64,000 nt of DNA from Legionella sp. (GCA_017306715.1 JAFKHV010000019.1:1-64000); one strand, 5' to 3'. Counted from the first letter of the stretch, positions 18,624-26,768 are shown. Numbers and translations: made by a program. Notes: generated by a model not told the origin, from the sequence alone.

Positions 18624-19087
18624 AGCATTATCTCCATGACTGTTACAGGACGTCCTTTAAATTCGTCCATGCCAATCGTGCGCCAACCAAAACGACTGTA
18701 ATATTCTGGAATGGTAGGGTCAAAAGCAAAAAGATAAAGATTTTTAAATTCTAATGCTTGGGCCTCTTCTTTGACTCGATGAATAAGCTGTTTTGCAATG
18801 CCTTGTTTTTGATGGCTTGGCGATACCACTAACGAACCTAGCCATGGGGTTAATTCAGGACGGATCCCGTCATTCGCGCGTAAAGAGCACATCCCAACAG
18901 GTTTGTCTTCATCAAAAGCAACAACAGTGAGCGGTAACTGCTTGATGTTTAAATGACTTCGCAAATTTTCTTCTACACGAGAGGTGGGCACATCAGGAAC
19001 CCAAATTTTTCCTAATACTTCATGCCAAATCTTAGCAAGCTCTGGAATGCAATCGGAGTGATGTTTTAGATAGGCTATTGTTATCAT
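18620..19087 (-). CDS. GNAT-family N-acetyltransferase
   Basis: This 155-aa GNAT has the loop VVSPSHQKQGIAKQLI and the C-terminal PEYYSRFGWRTIG. It is followed without a gap by the GNAT-methyltransferase gene (4-bp overlap). This is a standard single-domain enzyme; the substrate is not apparent. Confidence 0.8.
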   Translation of the reverse strand: MITIAYLKHHSDCIPELAKIWHEVLGKIWVPDVPTSRVEENLRSHLNIKQLPLTVVAFDEDKPVGMCSLRANDGIRPELTPWLGSLVVSPSHQKQGIAKQLIHRVKEEAQALEFKNLYLFAFDPTIPEYYSRFGWRTIGMDEFKGRPVTVMEIML

Positions 19088-19108
19088 CTTAATACCTGTA
19101 AAAATGAA

Positions 19109-19459
19109 TTATTCTTCTTGGCAAGGCGTGCCTTGATGAAACACCATTTGCCAACGATTGTGTTTGTATTGCCAGAGCGAAGAACGCAAGGAACTTTTTG
19201 AGGCAACAGTAACCTTATAAGTTGCCAACATGACTTCGGGCGACACCTCCAATACTGAAAAATCATTAACTATATAGCTTCGTGACTCTTCTTCTGGAAG
19301 AGAATCAAGTAGGTCGTTCTTATTGTAAATTGAACCAGAGGCCCCATACTCGATAAATTCATCAGCAATCAAGAGCTTCAGTTGCGTAATAGATTTTCTC
19401 GTTTTCGGATTTAAAAGAGAAGTCTCTAGCTCGTAAATCAGTTGATGTTCTTGTTTCAT
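19109..19459 (-). CDS. NTF2-like / DUF4440-type small protein
   Basis: This 116-aa protein has the alternating helix and strand pattern of the NTF2/SnoaL fold (DUF4440). It starts ELETSLLNPKTRKS and ends with the typical LWQYKHNRWQMVFHQGTP strand pair. Members bind small ligands and some are isomerases or enzyme partners. It is the first gene of the nine-gene minus operon and lies just downstream of a terminator-like hairpin at 19522-19544. Confidence 0.7.
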   Translation of the reverse strand: MKQEHQLIYELETSLLNPKTRKSITQLKLLIADEFIEYGASGSIYNKNDLLDSLPEEESRSYIVNDFSVLEVSPEVMLATYKVTVASKSSLRSSLWQYKHNRWQMVFHQGTPCQEE

Positions 19460-19521
19460 AGCGATTTTCTCATCAAATATCCGACCTTGCGTTCCTTCCC
19501 CAGAAGAAACAGAGCCTGTTC

Positions 19522-19544
19522 AAAAAAAACAAAACGCGGTTTTG
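19522..19544 (-). terminator. Rho-independent terminator (minus strand)
   Basis: On the minus strand, CAAAAC-CGC-GTTTTG forms a perfect 6-bp hairpin followed by eight T. It lies directly downstream of the gene at 19601-20044 and separates the DUF2000/YbaK/AlaX operon from the acetyltransferase operon that starts at 19459. Confidence 0.7.
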
Positions 19545-19600
19545 AGTAATGCTCTTTACTTAATTTTTGAATTGCTTATTGAGATAAATAACGCATTAAG

Positions 19601-20044
19601 TCAACTTCCTTGAGATAGCAATCGATCTAGATGATGAATAATCAATGAATTCACCACTTCTTTATTAAAATCAGGACAAAAACGTGGATAATCACGTTCA
19701 AGACCATAAGACCATTTTTCCAAACGTTCATGATCATATTCGATCATGTCTTCAAACAAGTAACCTTCTCCATAAGTTCCTTCACAATGCAGGCCAACTC
19801 CACCATCATAAAGCTCTCCTGAAGGCATGCGCAATGCAATGTGCCAGCACTCTTCATGGGATGTCATCATCACAAAAACAATATGCACTTTATCCTGAAA
19901 GCGGCCATTCCAAGCATCAAAAAATAATTTAGCAAACGCGCCACAAGGACCGTAATTAATCCTTGGTGTTTCTTCATGAAATCCCAGCAATTGATTTATA
20001 TCGTTTTTTAAATCATTTAAGACTGTAATTTCTTCTGCATTCAC
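19601..20044 (-). CDS. Hypothetical protein with papain/NlpC-like residue order
   Basis: I do not recognise this 147-aa protein. It has Cys34 in YGPCGAFA at a helix start, His68 in ECWHIALRMP and Asp80 in GELYDGG. This Cys-His-Asp order with a GPCG turn resembles papain-fold amidases and transglutaminase-like enzymes. There is no signal peptide. It is the last gene of the XRE-cupin-controlled minus-strand operon (DUF2000, YbaK, AlaX, this gene). If catalytic, it could be an amidase in the same detoxification route; that is inference. Confidence 0.6.
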   Translation of the reverse strand: MNAEEITVLNDLKNDINQLLGFHEETPRINYGPCGAFAKLFFDAWNGRFQDKVHIVFVMMTSHEECWHIALRMPSGELYDGGVGLHCEGTYGEGYLFEDMIEYDHERLEKWSYGLERDYPRFCPDFNKEVVNSLIIHHLDRLLSQGS

Positions 20045-20106
20045 TCATAACTCCCATAGTATTATGGCTACTTTTTTGACTAAGACACTTTATTTTCAAG
20101 CTGAAT

Positions 20107-20742
20107 TTATTGTATCAGAAAAATTTCGATTCGTTCTTTACCTTTACCCACATTCACCCTTTTTAACGTAATATAACCCACTTCAGCGGTTGATTTTACA
20201 TGTGTTCCACCACAAGAAACCTTAGAAAATCCTTCAATTTCCCAATAACGTCTTTGACTCTTTACATCTGAAAATCCAGTGCGTATAGGCATATCTTTTG
20301 CAATAATTTGATTGTATTTAAGCAAAAGAATGTCAAAGATATCCGAGATATTGTGCTGATAGATAAAGTCAATTCTAGCCTTATGTTCAGCAATATGGGC
20401 ACCTATTTTTTCAATGGGAAGCATTCTTTGGACAAGTTCCAAGATTAATTCAGCAGCAAAATGAAGGCGCATCAATTTATAGCGACGAACAAAGTCAATT
20501 TCCATAAGGACAACATCCCCTTTAGAAAGCCCATGCCCCGCAGGTAATGTATAATAAATCAAGTCATCTTCTATTTCAGAATGAGTGACCATCAAGCCAT
20601 TCACGCGAACTGTATCACTTTCCTGACCACCGGAAAACGAAAAACCAATAGTCTCTGCAAAAAGTAGTCGATTCTCATTCACTGAGACCACTTTAGTCAT
20701 TAATTGGCGTTGATAGGGATTATCCCAAAATATTTTTTGCAT
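20107..20742 (-). CDS. AlaX-like alanyl-tRNA editing domain protein
   Basis: This 211-aa protein of the alanyl-tRNA synthetase editing (AlaX) family hydrolyses mischarged tRNA(Ala) in its relatives. The FSFSGGQESDT segment (residues 34-44) matches the substrate loop, and Cys177 and His181 (SCGGTHV) form half of the zinc site. The other half is odd: the usual HxxxH is H94-F-A-A-E98, with the second His replaced by Glu. The sequence otherwise looks intact. It is 3 bp from the ybaK-like gene. The changed metal ligand could alter chemistry or abolish it. Confidence 0.82.
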   Translation of the reverse strand: MQKIFWDNPYQRQLMTKVVSVNENRLLFAETIGFSFSGGQESDTVRVNGLMVTHSEIEDDLIYYTLPAGHGLSKGDVVLMEIDFVRRYKLMRLHFAAELILELVQRMLPIEKIGAHIAEHKARIDFIYQHNISDIFDILLLKYNQIIAKDMPIRTGFSDVKSQRRYWEIEGFSKVSCGGTHVKSTAEVGYITLKRVNVGKGKERIEIFLIQ

Positions 20743-20745
20743 AAT

Positions 20746-21246
20746 TTATTCTCTAACCTTGACCACTATCCCATTGGTTAGCTGTTTAAGCTCATCGGGA
20801 GATAATGAAAACACGGCATTGGGCGTTCCTGCTGCGGCCCAAAGAATTTCATGGCATAACAAATCTTCATCAATAAGAACAGTATCAATAACATTTTTAT
20901 GGCCAACGGGAGGAACCCCACCAATCGCAAAACCAGTGATTTCTCGTGTAAAATCTGCATCAGCCTTCCCAATAGGTTCATTGATTAGACGTTCAATCTC
21001 GCTCTCATTCACACGATTAACACCACTTGCTAATACCAATACCGGCTTGTTGGTTTTTTCAGTGCAAAATAATAGTGACTTCACAATTTGAGCAACACTA
21101 CATCCCAAAGTATCAGCAGCATCTTTTGCAGTGCGTGTACTTGAATCAAGTTCCTTGACCTCACATGATATCCCTTTTTGAGATAAAAAATCCTGTATGA
21201 TTTGTGCGCTTTTACTTAAATTTTTACCTTTATTCATCATGATCAT
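20746..21246 (-). CDS. YbaK/EbsC (ProX-type) aminoacyl-tRNA deacylase
   Basis: This 166-aa member of the YbaK/ProX family clears Cys- or Ala-tRNA(Pro) in its relatives. The segments LGCSVAQIVKSLLF, GVPPVGHKN and WAAAGTPNAVFSLSP are family hallmarks, including the conserved Lys of the first. The start may be at 21246 or at one of the ATGs 6 and 9 bases inside (MIMMNKG). It sits between the DUF2000 and AlaX genes with gaps of 3 and 7 bp. Confidence 0.88.
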   Translation of the reverse strand: MIMMNKGKNLSKSAQIIQDFLSQKGISCEVKELDSSTRTAKDAADTLGCSVAQIVKSLLFCTEKTNKPVLVLASGVNRVNESEIERLINEPIGKADADFTREITGFAIGGVPPVGHKNVIDTVLIDEDLLCHEILWAAAGTPNAVFSLSPDELKQLTNGIVVKVRE

Positions 21247-21253
21247 TCACCCA

Positions 21254-21676
21254 TCATCGCCACAAAGAACACTTTCTAGTAAGTTCTGTCACTACGTCCC
21301 AATCCCCAAATAAAACAATGCCATAGTAAATCAGATCGCTATCGTTAACCTGCGCTGTTCTTTCAATTTGCTCTTGATAGGTACCCACAGTTATCGTATC
21401 GGTAAAATCATTAAAAAGAACATTTTTTGCTAAAGCATTCTGGCGTAATGTTCTAATTTTATTGGAGTTCTCACAAAGAATGATAAAAGGTATTTCTGAA
21501 ATATAAGGGTGAGAGCCTCCATCTGCATCTCGATAATTAGTTAAACGCAGTTCTTTTTCACCAATCACAGCGCCTAAACCAATACACATATGAGCAAGCG
21601 CATTCATCACTTTTCCTGGCTCAATACGCTTATTAAGCACCGCAACCAGTTTGTTTTTAAAAGGGTGTTCCACCAT
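21254..21676 (-). CDS. DUF2000 (peptidyl-tRNA hydrolase 2-like fold) protein
   Basis: This 140-aa protein has the DUF2000 pattern: N-terminal KLVAVLNKRIEPGKVMNALAH, then FIILCENSNKIRTLRQNALA, and the C-terminal YYGIVLFGDWDVV. The family has a PTH2-like fold, suggesting contact with tRNA or an aminoacyl adduct, but its reaction is not established. The start is moved to ATG 21676, which follows GGAGGACTGT; the longer GTG form would bury that site. It is the first gene of the operon divergent from the XRE-cupin regulator. Confidence 0.78.
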   Translation of the reverse strand: MVEHPFKNKLVAVLNKRIEPGKVMNALAHMCIGLGAVIGEKELRLTNYRDADGGSHPYISEIPFIILCENSNKIRTLRQNALAKNVLFNDFTDTITVGTYQEQIERTAQVNDSDLIYYGIVLFGDWDVVTELTRKCSLWR

Positions 21677-21705
21677 ACAGTCCTCCACAATCTACTTCAC
21701 AATTC

Positions 21706-21756
21706 GTGCGTTATAACGCATAATAAACCAGTATATACTCGTGCGCTAAAACGCAC
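21706..21756. promoter_or_regulatory. Twin GTGCG-N6-CGCA operators in a divergent promoter
   Basis: Two inverted repeats lie between the DUF2000 and XRE-cupin genes. The first is 21706-21721, containing the perfect 14-bp palindrome TGCGTTATAACGCA; the second is 21741-21756, GTGCG-CTAAAA-CGCAC. They are 35 bp apart, start to start. A TATACT -10-like box at 21734-21739 lies between them, with a weak TTATAA at the -35 position inside the first repeat. This fits repression of both directions by the adjacent XRE-cupin protein. Confidence 0.65.
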
Positions 21757-21777
21757 AAGCTTTTATTAAGGGAGATC

Positions 21778-22353
21778 ATGCAAGAAATTTCAAACCGTAT
21801 TGCAAAAACATTAAAATCATTAAGACAAGAACGGGGTTGGAGTTTAGATAAAACAGCACTTGAAACCGGTGTTTCTAAAGCGATGCTTGGGCAAATTGAA
21901 CGAGAAGAATCAAGTCCAACGATTTCTACCTTATGGAAAATTGCGAGCGGCTTTCAAACCTCCTTTTCATCGTTTATTGAAGACAGTCTGGATAATTCAA
22001 CCAATCCTATTTATAGGGCGGGACATGCTGAAACCTTGCATCCAGATGATGAAAAAATACGAGTACTTCCCTTGTTTCCTTTTGATGAACAACTCCATTT
22101 TGAATTGTTTGTTATTGAGTTATTGCCAGAATGTGAACATCTTTCACCTCCCCATAAACATGGAGTCATTGAGCATGTCATTGTTGTGGATGGAACCATT
22201 GAGCTTTTGTTAGGCGGGAGCTGGAGAACACTTTCTAAAGGAGAAGGGCTTCGTTTTAATGCCAATCAACCGCATGGCTACCGGAATCTAACCAATGAAC
22301 TATCGCGCATTCATGATATTATTCATTACCCACCCCAATGTAAATCGCCTTAA
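21778..22353 (+). CDS. XRE-family transcriptional regulator with C-terminal cupin
   Basis: At 191 aa, residues 8-62 form a lambda-type HTH (SLDKTALETGVSKAMLGQIEREE) and residues about 110-185 form a cupin with HLSPPHKHGVIEHVIVVDG. Such proteins bind DNA as dimers and sense small ligands through the cupin. The start follows TTAAGGGAGATC. It is divergent from the DUF2000-YbaK-AlaX operon and has two palindromic sites between, so it is the likely controller of that operon and itself. It converges on the kinase gene at 22358 with only 4 bp between stops. Confidence 0.88.
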   Translation: MQEISNRIAKTLKSLRQERGWSLDKTALETGVSKAMLGQIEREESSPTISTLWKIASGFQTSFSSFIEDSLDNSTNPIYRAGHAETLHPDDEKIRVLPLFPFDEQLHFELFVIELLPECEHLSPPHKHGVIEHVIVVDGTIELLLGGSWRTLSKGEGLRFNANQPHGYRNLTNELSRIHDIIHYPPQCKSP

Positions 22354-22357
22354 TCGG

Positions 22358-23311
22358 TTATCGCACATCAAACAAAGGAGTTAATGCCATAGCTTTTAAG
22401 TCTTGAAGCCACTCTTCCCGTGGCTTTCCTCCTGGCGCTGTTTCTTCAAACCAGTTGTATTTACACCAAAGGTAGATATCTAAGCTTTTCATTTGCGAAA
22501 AATGATTTATTTCTTTTAATTCGTCTGAACTCAATGGCCGGATTTGTCTATACCCTTCTATAAACCATTCAAACACAGGTTTCCAGAGAGGCCATGGCTT
22601 ATTACATAAGTCCAAAAAAGGTTTGGCAATATCGGCAAGATACCAATGATAAACAGGCTCATCAAAATCAATCAGATGAACTTGTCTCCCATCATACAGC
22701 ACATTTCCTGGTCGATGGTCCCCATGAGTTAGGCCAAAATTAGCTGAGTTGATTGAAAAAGTTTTGAAGCGTGTCGTAATGGTTTGGTATAAATCCTGGA
22801 TCAGCGCCTCTTCTTGACGCGCATAGTCCCAAGTTTCACGCCACAAATCTTCCCAAGTTAAAAAATGATGCTCTGATGCAACATAACTTTGCGAGGCTTG
22901 ATGCAATAGCGCTAGAGCGCTTCCCCATGTTAGATAAGCTTTTTTATCTGAATAATCAAAATGCATGATTTGTCCTGGCACTTCACGGCAAACATGAACA
23001 AAAAATTCCAAACCGTCTTGGTGTACCGTTTCGACATCATTTCCTTCTTGAGATGCAACCGGTTCACAAATAGGTGTACCACACAAAAATAAATGCTTCT
23101 GAAAATCAATGGCACTCAAAAGCTCACGCGCTTTTCGTATTTTTTCATGGGTCATGCGAAGATAAAAACCTTGGTTCTTAGATTCAAATCGATAAACACA
23201 GTTAATTTGATTATTGATAAGCTTGAGATGGGTAGAGTTTTTTACCCACTTATTAGCTGCACGATTCGCCGTTTCATCCGTAATTCTTTTTAATGTGGTC
23301 TCCCAAATCAT
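22358..23311 (-). CDS. APH-fold kinase (YihE/SrkA or homoserine-kinase-like)
   Basis: This 317-aa aminoglycoside-phosphotransferase-fold kinase has the catalytic loop THGDHRPGNVLYD and metal site LIDFDEP, followed by ADIAKPFLDLC. It resembles small-molecule and Ser/Thr kinases of the SrkA type more than classical APH(3'). It is the last gene of a four-gene minus-strand group (25543 to 22358), overlapping the GNAT gene before it by 4 bp. The substrate is unknown. Confidence 0.78.
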   Translation of the reverse strand: MIWETTLKRITDETANRAANKWVKNSTHLKLINNQINCVYRFESKNQGFYLRMTHEKIRKARELLSAIDFQKHLFLCGTPICEPVASQEGNDVETVHQDGLEFFVHVCREVPGQIMHFDYSDKKAYLTWGSALALLHQASQSYVASEHHFLTWEDLWRETWDYARQEEALIQDLYQTITTRFKTFSINSANFGLTHGDHRPGNVLYDGRQVHLIDFDEPVYHWYLADIAKPFLDLCNKPWPLWKPVFEWFIEGYRQIRPLSSDELKEINHFSQMKSLDIYLWCKYNWFEETAPGGKPREEWLQDLKAMALTPLFDVR

Positions 23312-23874
23312 TCTTGGATACTCTTGTTGTTCAGATAATCAGCTCTGGATAATCGATAAAGCACATGTCGTCTCAATGGACTATTGTGCTCCAATTTGGG
23401 ATGATCAAAATCATCCTTGGTATGGTGTTGCAAACCAATTTTTTCCATAACACGTTTTGAAGCCAGATTATTTACTGCTGTAAATGAAACTACTTCGGGA
23501 AGATTTAAAGAGGTAAAAGCATAATCTAAAACAGCTTTTGCTCCTTCCGTAGCATAACCCTGATTCCAATGTGTTGAGGAAAGTCTCCAGCCAATTTCAA
23601 CAGCGGGGGTAAAGTGCGCCTCAAAAGAAGGGGTCATTAACCCTAAAAATCCTATCATTTCCCCTGTACTTTTCAGTTCAACAGCATACAAAGAAAATCC
23701 CTTCTCTTTATAATGTGCGATAATCCTCTCAATGCCTGCTTTTGTAGCACTCTTACTCCCTATTCCTGGTAAAAATTGGCATACTTTTTTGTCTTGATCA
23801 ATAAGTGCCATAGGATCAAGATCAGCTTCCTGCCATGTTCGTAAAATCAGACGGGGAGTTTCAAGAATATTCAT
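23308..23874 (-). CDS. RimJ/RimL-type GNAT acetyltransferase
   Basis: This 188-aa enzyme of the Acetyltransf_3 subfamily begins LETPRLILRTWQEADL and carries WNQGYATEGAKAVLDYAF and ASKRVMEKIGLQ. Members acetylate ribosomal-protein N-termini or small molecules. It overlaps the kinase-GNAT gene by 14 bp and the APH-type gene by 4 bp. Confidence 0.85.
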   Translation of the reverse strand: MNILETPRLILRTWQEADLDPMALIDQDKKVCQFLPGIGSKSATKAGIERIIAHYKEKGFSLYAVELKSTGEMIGFLGLMTPSFEAHFTPAVEIGWRLSSTHWNQGYATEGAKAVLDYAFTSLNLPEVVSFTAVNNLASKRVMEKIGLQHHTKDDFDHPKLEHNSPLRRHVLYRLSRADYLNNKSIQE

Positions 23875-24997
23875 GGGACCCTCTATAAGTAAGCATGTTT
23901 ATCATGAGTAGGTAATTGGCGTCTTCACTGTATTGCGTGGGAACAAAACCAGCCTTTTGAAAGCACGCAATGGCTTGTTCGTTTCCAATTTGTGGATCAA
24001 CGACAACGGCTTTAAATTTGTAGAGTTGTTCGGCAATAAAACGCCTTATAATTTGTCTACCCAACCCTACTCCACGACACGATGGCTCTGCAATAAAAAG
24101 GTCCATACCAGCCAATTGTTCAGGTGTAGCCTTGTCAAACAAGGAAGCATTATTTCCTGAAATTCCTTCGGGTAAATAATCGGCAAGACAGTAATATTGA
24201 ATAAAACCAATTGGTTTTTGATTCAAATAAATAATAAAACTCGGGACTGGATCCATGCCTTCAATGCGGGGTAAGTACTTTGCCCTAATATCTTCCAAAG
24301 AAAACTGTTGATTTCGTGCATACCCTTGTTTCACTGTAGGCTCTGCAAACCATTGGGTCATTAAGTTCAAATCTTTTTGACTCAATGGTTTAAATTCCAG
24401 ATTCTGATTTTTACTCCCATAAACTAAGGAAGTCCAATCCAAGATACGACGCGCTGACTCCTCTGCTGAAAGGAGGCTCACATCTAGAGTCATTTCATAC
24501 GGCTCTTTGCTAAAATAAACGTCTTCTTCAAACAATCTTTTTGTAATAAGCGCCTCATCTTGTGTTTTAAAATAGCCCTTTCTATCTGAGTCTTTTAAGC
24601 GTTTAACAAGCTCTGCACCATTACAAATCAGTCGGATAGGAACAAACACAGCTCCCCGTTTTTGAGCAACGGTTTGTACTTGATTAAAAAATTCCTGATG
24701 CCAAGAATTATTCGCTAAGAGCTCATAGGTAATAACAAAGCTCGCTTCTTTAGAGCAAACCGCAGTCATCGTATCAAAAATCACATCACGAGCTTTGTTA
24801 AGCGCTGCCCATCCATTATCATCAAGAGACCAAAATACTTGAGCATCGTTACCTAAAAGTTTTAGAACGGGATCGATCCAAGCATGGTGATGCGCTAATC
24901 GAAACTGAGGCGCCAGTGTTGTCGTTGCCTCGCCTATGGTTTTTTTACCAGTACCTGCAATACCCATCAAGAGTATTATCATATTCGTCGGCATCAT
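23861..24997 (-). CDS. P-loop kinase fused to an AAC(6')-like acetyltransferase
   Basis: This 378-aa fusion has an N-terminal P-loop domain (about 1-190, Walker A GIAGTGKKT) that looks like a small-molecule kinase, and a C-terminal GNAT (about 198-375). The GNAT has the layout of AAC(6')-Ib-type enzymes: LNLMTQWFAEPTVKQGYA, PIGFIQYY, and CRGVGLGRQIIRRFI. An aminoglycoside 6'-N-acetyltransferase activity is possible. Kinase plus acetyltransferase in one chain recalls AAC(6')-APH(2''), but the kinase here is a P-loop type, not APH. Classification by eye only. Confidence 0.72.
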   Translation of the reverse strand: MMPTNMIILLMGIAGTGKKTIGEATTTLAPQFRLAHHHAWIDPVLKLLGNDAQVFWSLDDNGWAALNKARDVIFDTMTAVCSKEASFVITYELLANNSWHQEFFNQVQTVAQKRGAVFVPIRLICNGAELVKRLKDSDRKGYFKTQDEALITKRLFEEDVYFSKEPYEMTLDVSLLSAEESARRILDWTSLVYGSKNQNLEFKPLSQKDLNLMTQWFAEPTVKQGYARNQQFSLEDIRAKYLPRIEGMDPVPSFIIYLNQKPIGFIQYYCLADYLPEGISGNNASLFDKATPEQLAGMDLFIAEPSCRGVGLGRQIIRRFIAEQLYKFKAVVVDPQIGNEQAIACFQKAGFVPTQYSEDANYLLMINMLTYRGSHEYS

Positions 24998-25000
24998 TTA

Positions 25001-25543
25001 TTAAAATCCTGTCATAATACTGTACTCTTCTTTATGTTTAAGTACACGCATCAAGTGCGCCACATCATATGAACTACGCAGCTCAATGAATTTCACTTTT
25101 GGATATTGGTTCTTTAAGACATTTAATAAAGGGTTAATCCGTTGTTCATAGTTCCACATATAACTTAATAGCGACCATCGTACCGTTTCATTGCAACCAG
25201 CGGCTCTATCATCAATTTCTGAAGCCTTATAAAACAAGCGCTTAAATACCCGCCAATAACATAGCCACTTGGGTAAATTAAAGTACAAGCACATGTCGGC
25301 TTCCTGATAACGTATCTCGAATGATTTACTGGAATTACCATCAATAATCCAGCAAGGCTTAGCGACTAATTCTTTTTGGAGTGACAAAAAATCCTCATAT
25401 TCTCGTGGCACCCAATCGGCAATAAAAAAATATTTATCTAAATGGAATAATGGAATATTTAGGCTCTTTTGCAACATAATAGAAAAAGTGGACTTGCCAC
25501 TTCCTGGTCTACCAATAATCATGATGCGTTGTAAGTTTATCAT
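25001..25543 (-). CDS. P-loop kinase, topology-modulation (FlaR)-like
   Basis: This 180-aa P-loop nucleotide kinase has Walker A IGRPGSGKST and the HLDKYFF segment typical of the adenylate-kinase-like FlaR family. The gene is the first of the minus-strand group ending at 22358 and is 3 bp from the kinase-GNAT fusion. The family's substrate is not settled. Confidence 0.78.
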   Translation of the reverse strand: MINLQRIMIIGRPGSGKSTFSIMLQKSLNIPLFHLDKYFFIADWVPREYEDFLSLQKELVAKPCWIIDGNSSKSFEIRYQEADMCLYFNLPKWLCYWRVFKRLFYKASEIDDRAAGCNETVRWSLLSYMWNYEQRINPLLNVLKNQYPKVKFIELRSSYDVAHLMRVLKHKEEYSIMTGF

Positions 25544-25625
25544 TTTATTCAGAGTTTGATTTACAGTTTTCTTTTCTTATAGATGCAAATGATTGTTGTA
25601 TTCATCCGCTACACTATCTAAAACT

Positions 25626-26084
25626 TTAAGTAGTCTGTTCTTCACTTAACTGTTTAAGTACGGTTTTTATCGTAGCATGGGAAAAACCTCGGCCGCTTAA
25701 GAAACGAGCTAATTTTGTATTTATCGCCTCATCTGTATCATTTTTAAATCCACGCATTTTTTTCCGAGCTTCATCTAGGGCGCGAACTTCTTCCAGTTCA
25801 ATATGCTCTAAGATTTGCTCAATCACTTCGTCTTTAACGCCCTTTTGTTTTAATATTTGTTGAATAAAACGGTTTCCTTTATGGATATAACGGGCACTTA
25901 ATGATTCAGCCAAACGATTATCATTAATTAAATGTAATTCCCGAAGGCGAGCTATAGTTGCATGAATCTGAGCATCTAACTCGGGCACATGCGAAAAATC
26001 CCTCTCTAATTGCCTTATAAGTTCTTTTTCACTGCAATAATGATTGGAAAGATATTTTATTGCTGCATCGATGAGTGTATTCAT
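25626..26084 (-). CDS. recX: RecX-family regulatory protein
   Basis: This 152-aa protein has three RecX-type helical repeats and the hallmark phrases YLSNHYCSEKELIRQLER, INDNRLAESLSARYIHKGN and FLSGRGFSHATIKTVLKQL. RecX binds RecA filaments and limits recombinase activity. There is no recA gene next to it, unlike the common chromosomal arrangement. On a conjugative element it could restrain RecA or SOS signalling when single-stranded DNA enters; that is inference. It is divergent from the recombinase gene. Confidence 0.85.
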   Translation of the reverse strand: MNTLIDAAIKYLSNHYCSEKELIRQLERDFSHVPELDAQIHATIARLRELHLINDNRLAESLSARYIHKGNRFIQQILKQKGVKDEVIEQILEHIELEEVRALDEARKKMRGFKNDTDEAINTKLARFLSGRGFSHATIKTVLKQLSEEQTT

Positions 26085-26183
26085 ACTAAAGTTCTACTAT
26101 AAACCACAATTTTATTTTTGCTTTTGCCAAGACAGCCTGATTTATTTAGAATACCATTATAACAGGAAAATATTGAGTCTTTT

Positions 26184-26768
26184 ATGCCAAAAGAAGGAAA
26201 GGCCAGAGTCTTAAGTGAAGCAGAGTTTAAGCGACTGCTTATTGTTGCCAAAGATGGGCAATTCGCTATAAGAAATAGTGCCCTTGTGTATTGTTCTTTT
26301 GGACTTGGATTGCGAGTGAAAGAAATTGCCTCTCTCACTATTGCAGATGTAGCCGATTACAACTATCAATTACTTGAAGAGATTTGTTTGAAGCGCTCAA
26401 TGACCAAAGGTGAAAAGCAACGTTACGCTTATCTTGCCAATGAAAAAATCCGCAAAGCACTCCAGGCACATCTCGATACCCTAAAACAGGTTGCACGAGA
26501 AAAACCCTTATTTCAGACCCAACGTAAAAGTCGCTTTACGCCCAATAGTTTGCAAAAATGGTTCAAGTCACTCTATGATAAGGCAGGAATTATTGGAGCA
26601 AGTTCTCATTCTGGTCGACGTACTTTCATTACCCGCTTAATTGAGCAAGGCGCTGATATTAAAGCAGTCTCTCGCCTTGCAGGTCATGCCAACATTGTCA
26701 CCACCGCAATTTATGTTGAAGACAACCCTGATCGCCTGAAACGTATTGCTAACTTGGCTATTTTCTAA
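26184..26768 (+). CDS. Short tyrosine recombinase (XerD/integrase catalytic domain only)
   Basis: At 194 aa this consists almost only of the catalytic domain. Arg44 (LRVKEI), His142 and Arg145 (SHSGRR), His168 (GHAN) and Tyr177 (AIYVED) give the R-HxR-H-Y set. The usual N-terminal core-binding domain (about 100 residues) is absent, and no upstream frame supplies it. Similar short enzymes are found on plasmids and may resolve dimers or act with a partner. The ATG at 26184 has no strong ribosome site. Confidence 0.85.
   Translation: MPKEGKARVLSEAEFKRLLIVAKDGQFAIRNSALVYCSFGLGLRVKEIASLTIADVADYNYQLLEEICLKRSMTKGEKQRYAYLANEKIRKALQAHLDTLKQVAREKPLFQTQRKSRFTPNSLQKWFKSLYDKAGIIGASSHSGRRTFITRLIEQGADIKAVSRLAGHANIVTTAIYVEDNPDRLKRIANLAIF

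Noticed and set aside
12661..25543. Integron or cassette array hypothesis for the many GNAT genes
   Set aside because: Gaps are too small or negative (operon overlaps of 4 to 22 bp) and no attC-like repeats separate the genes.
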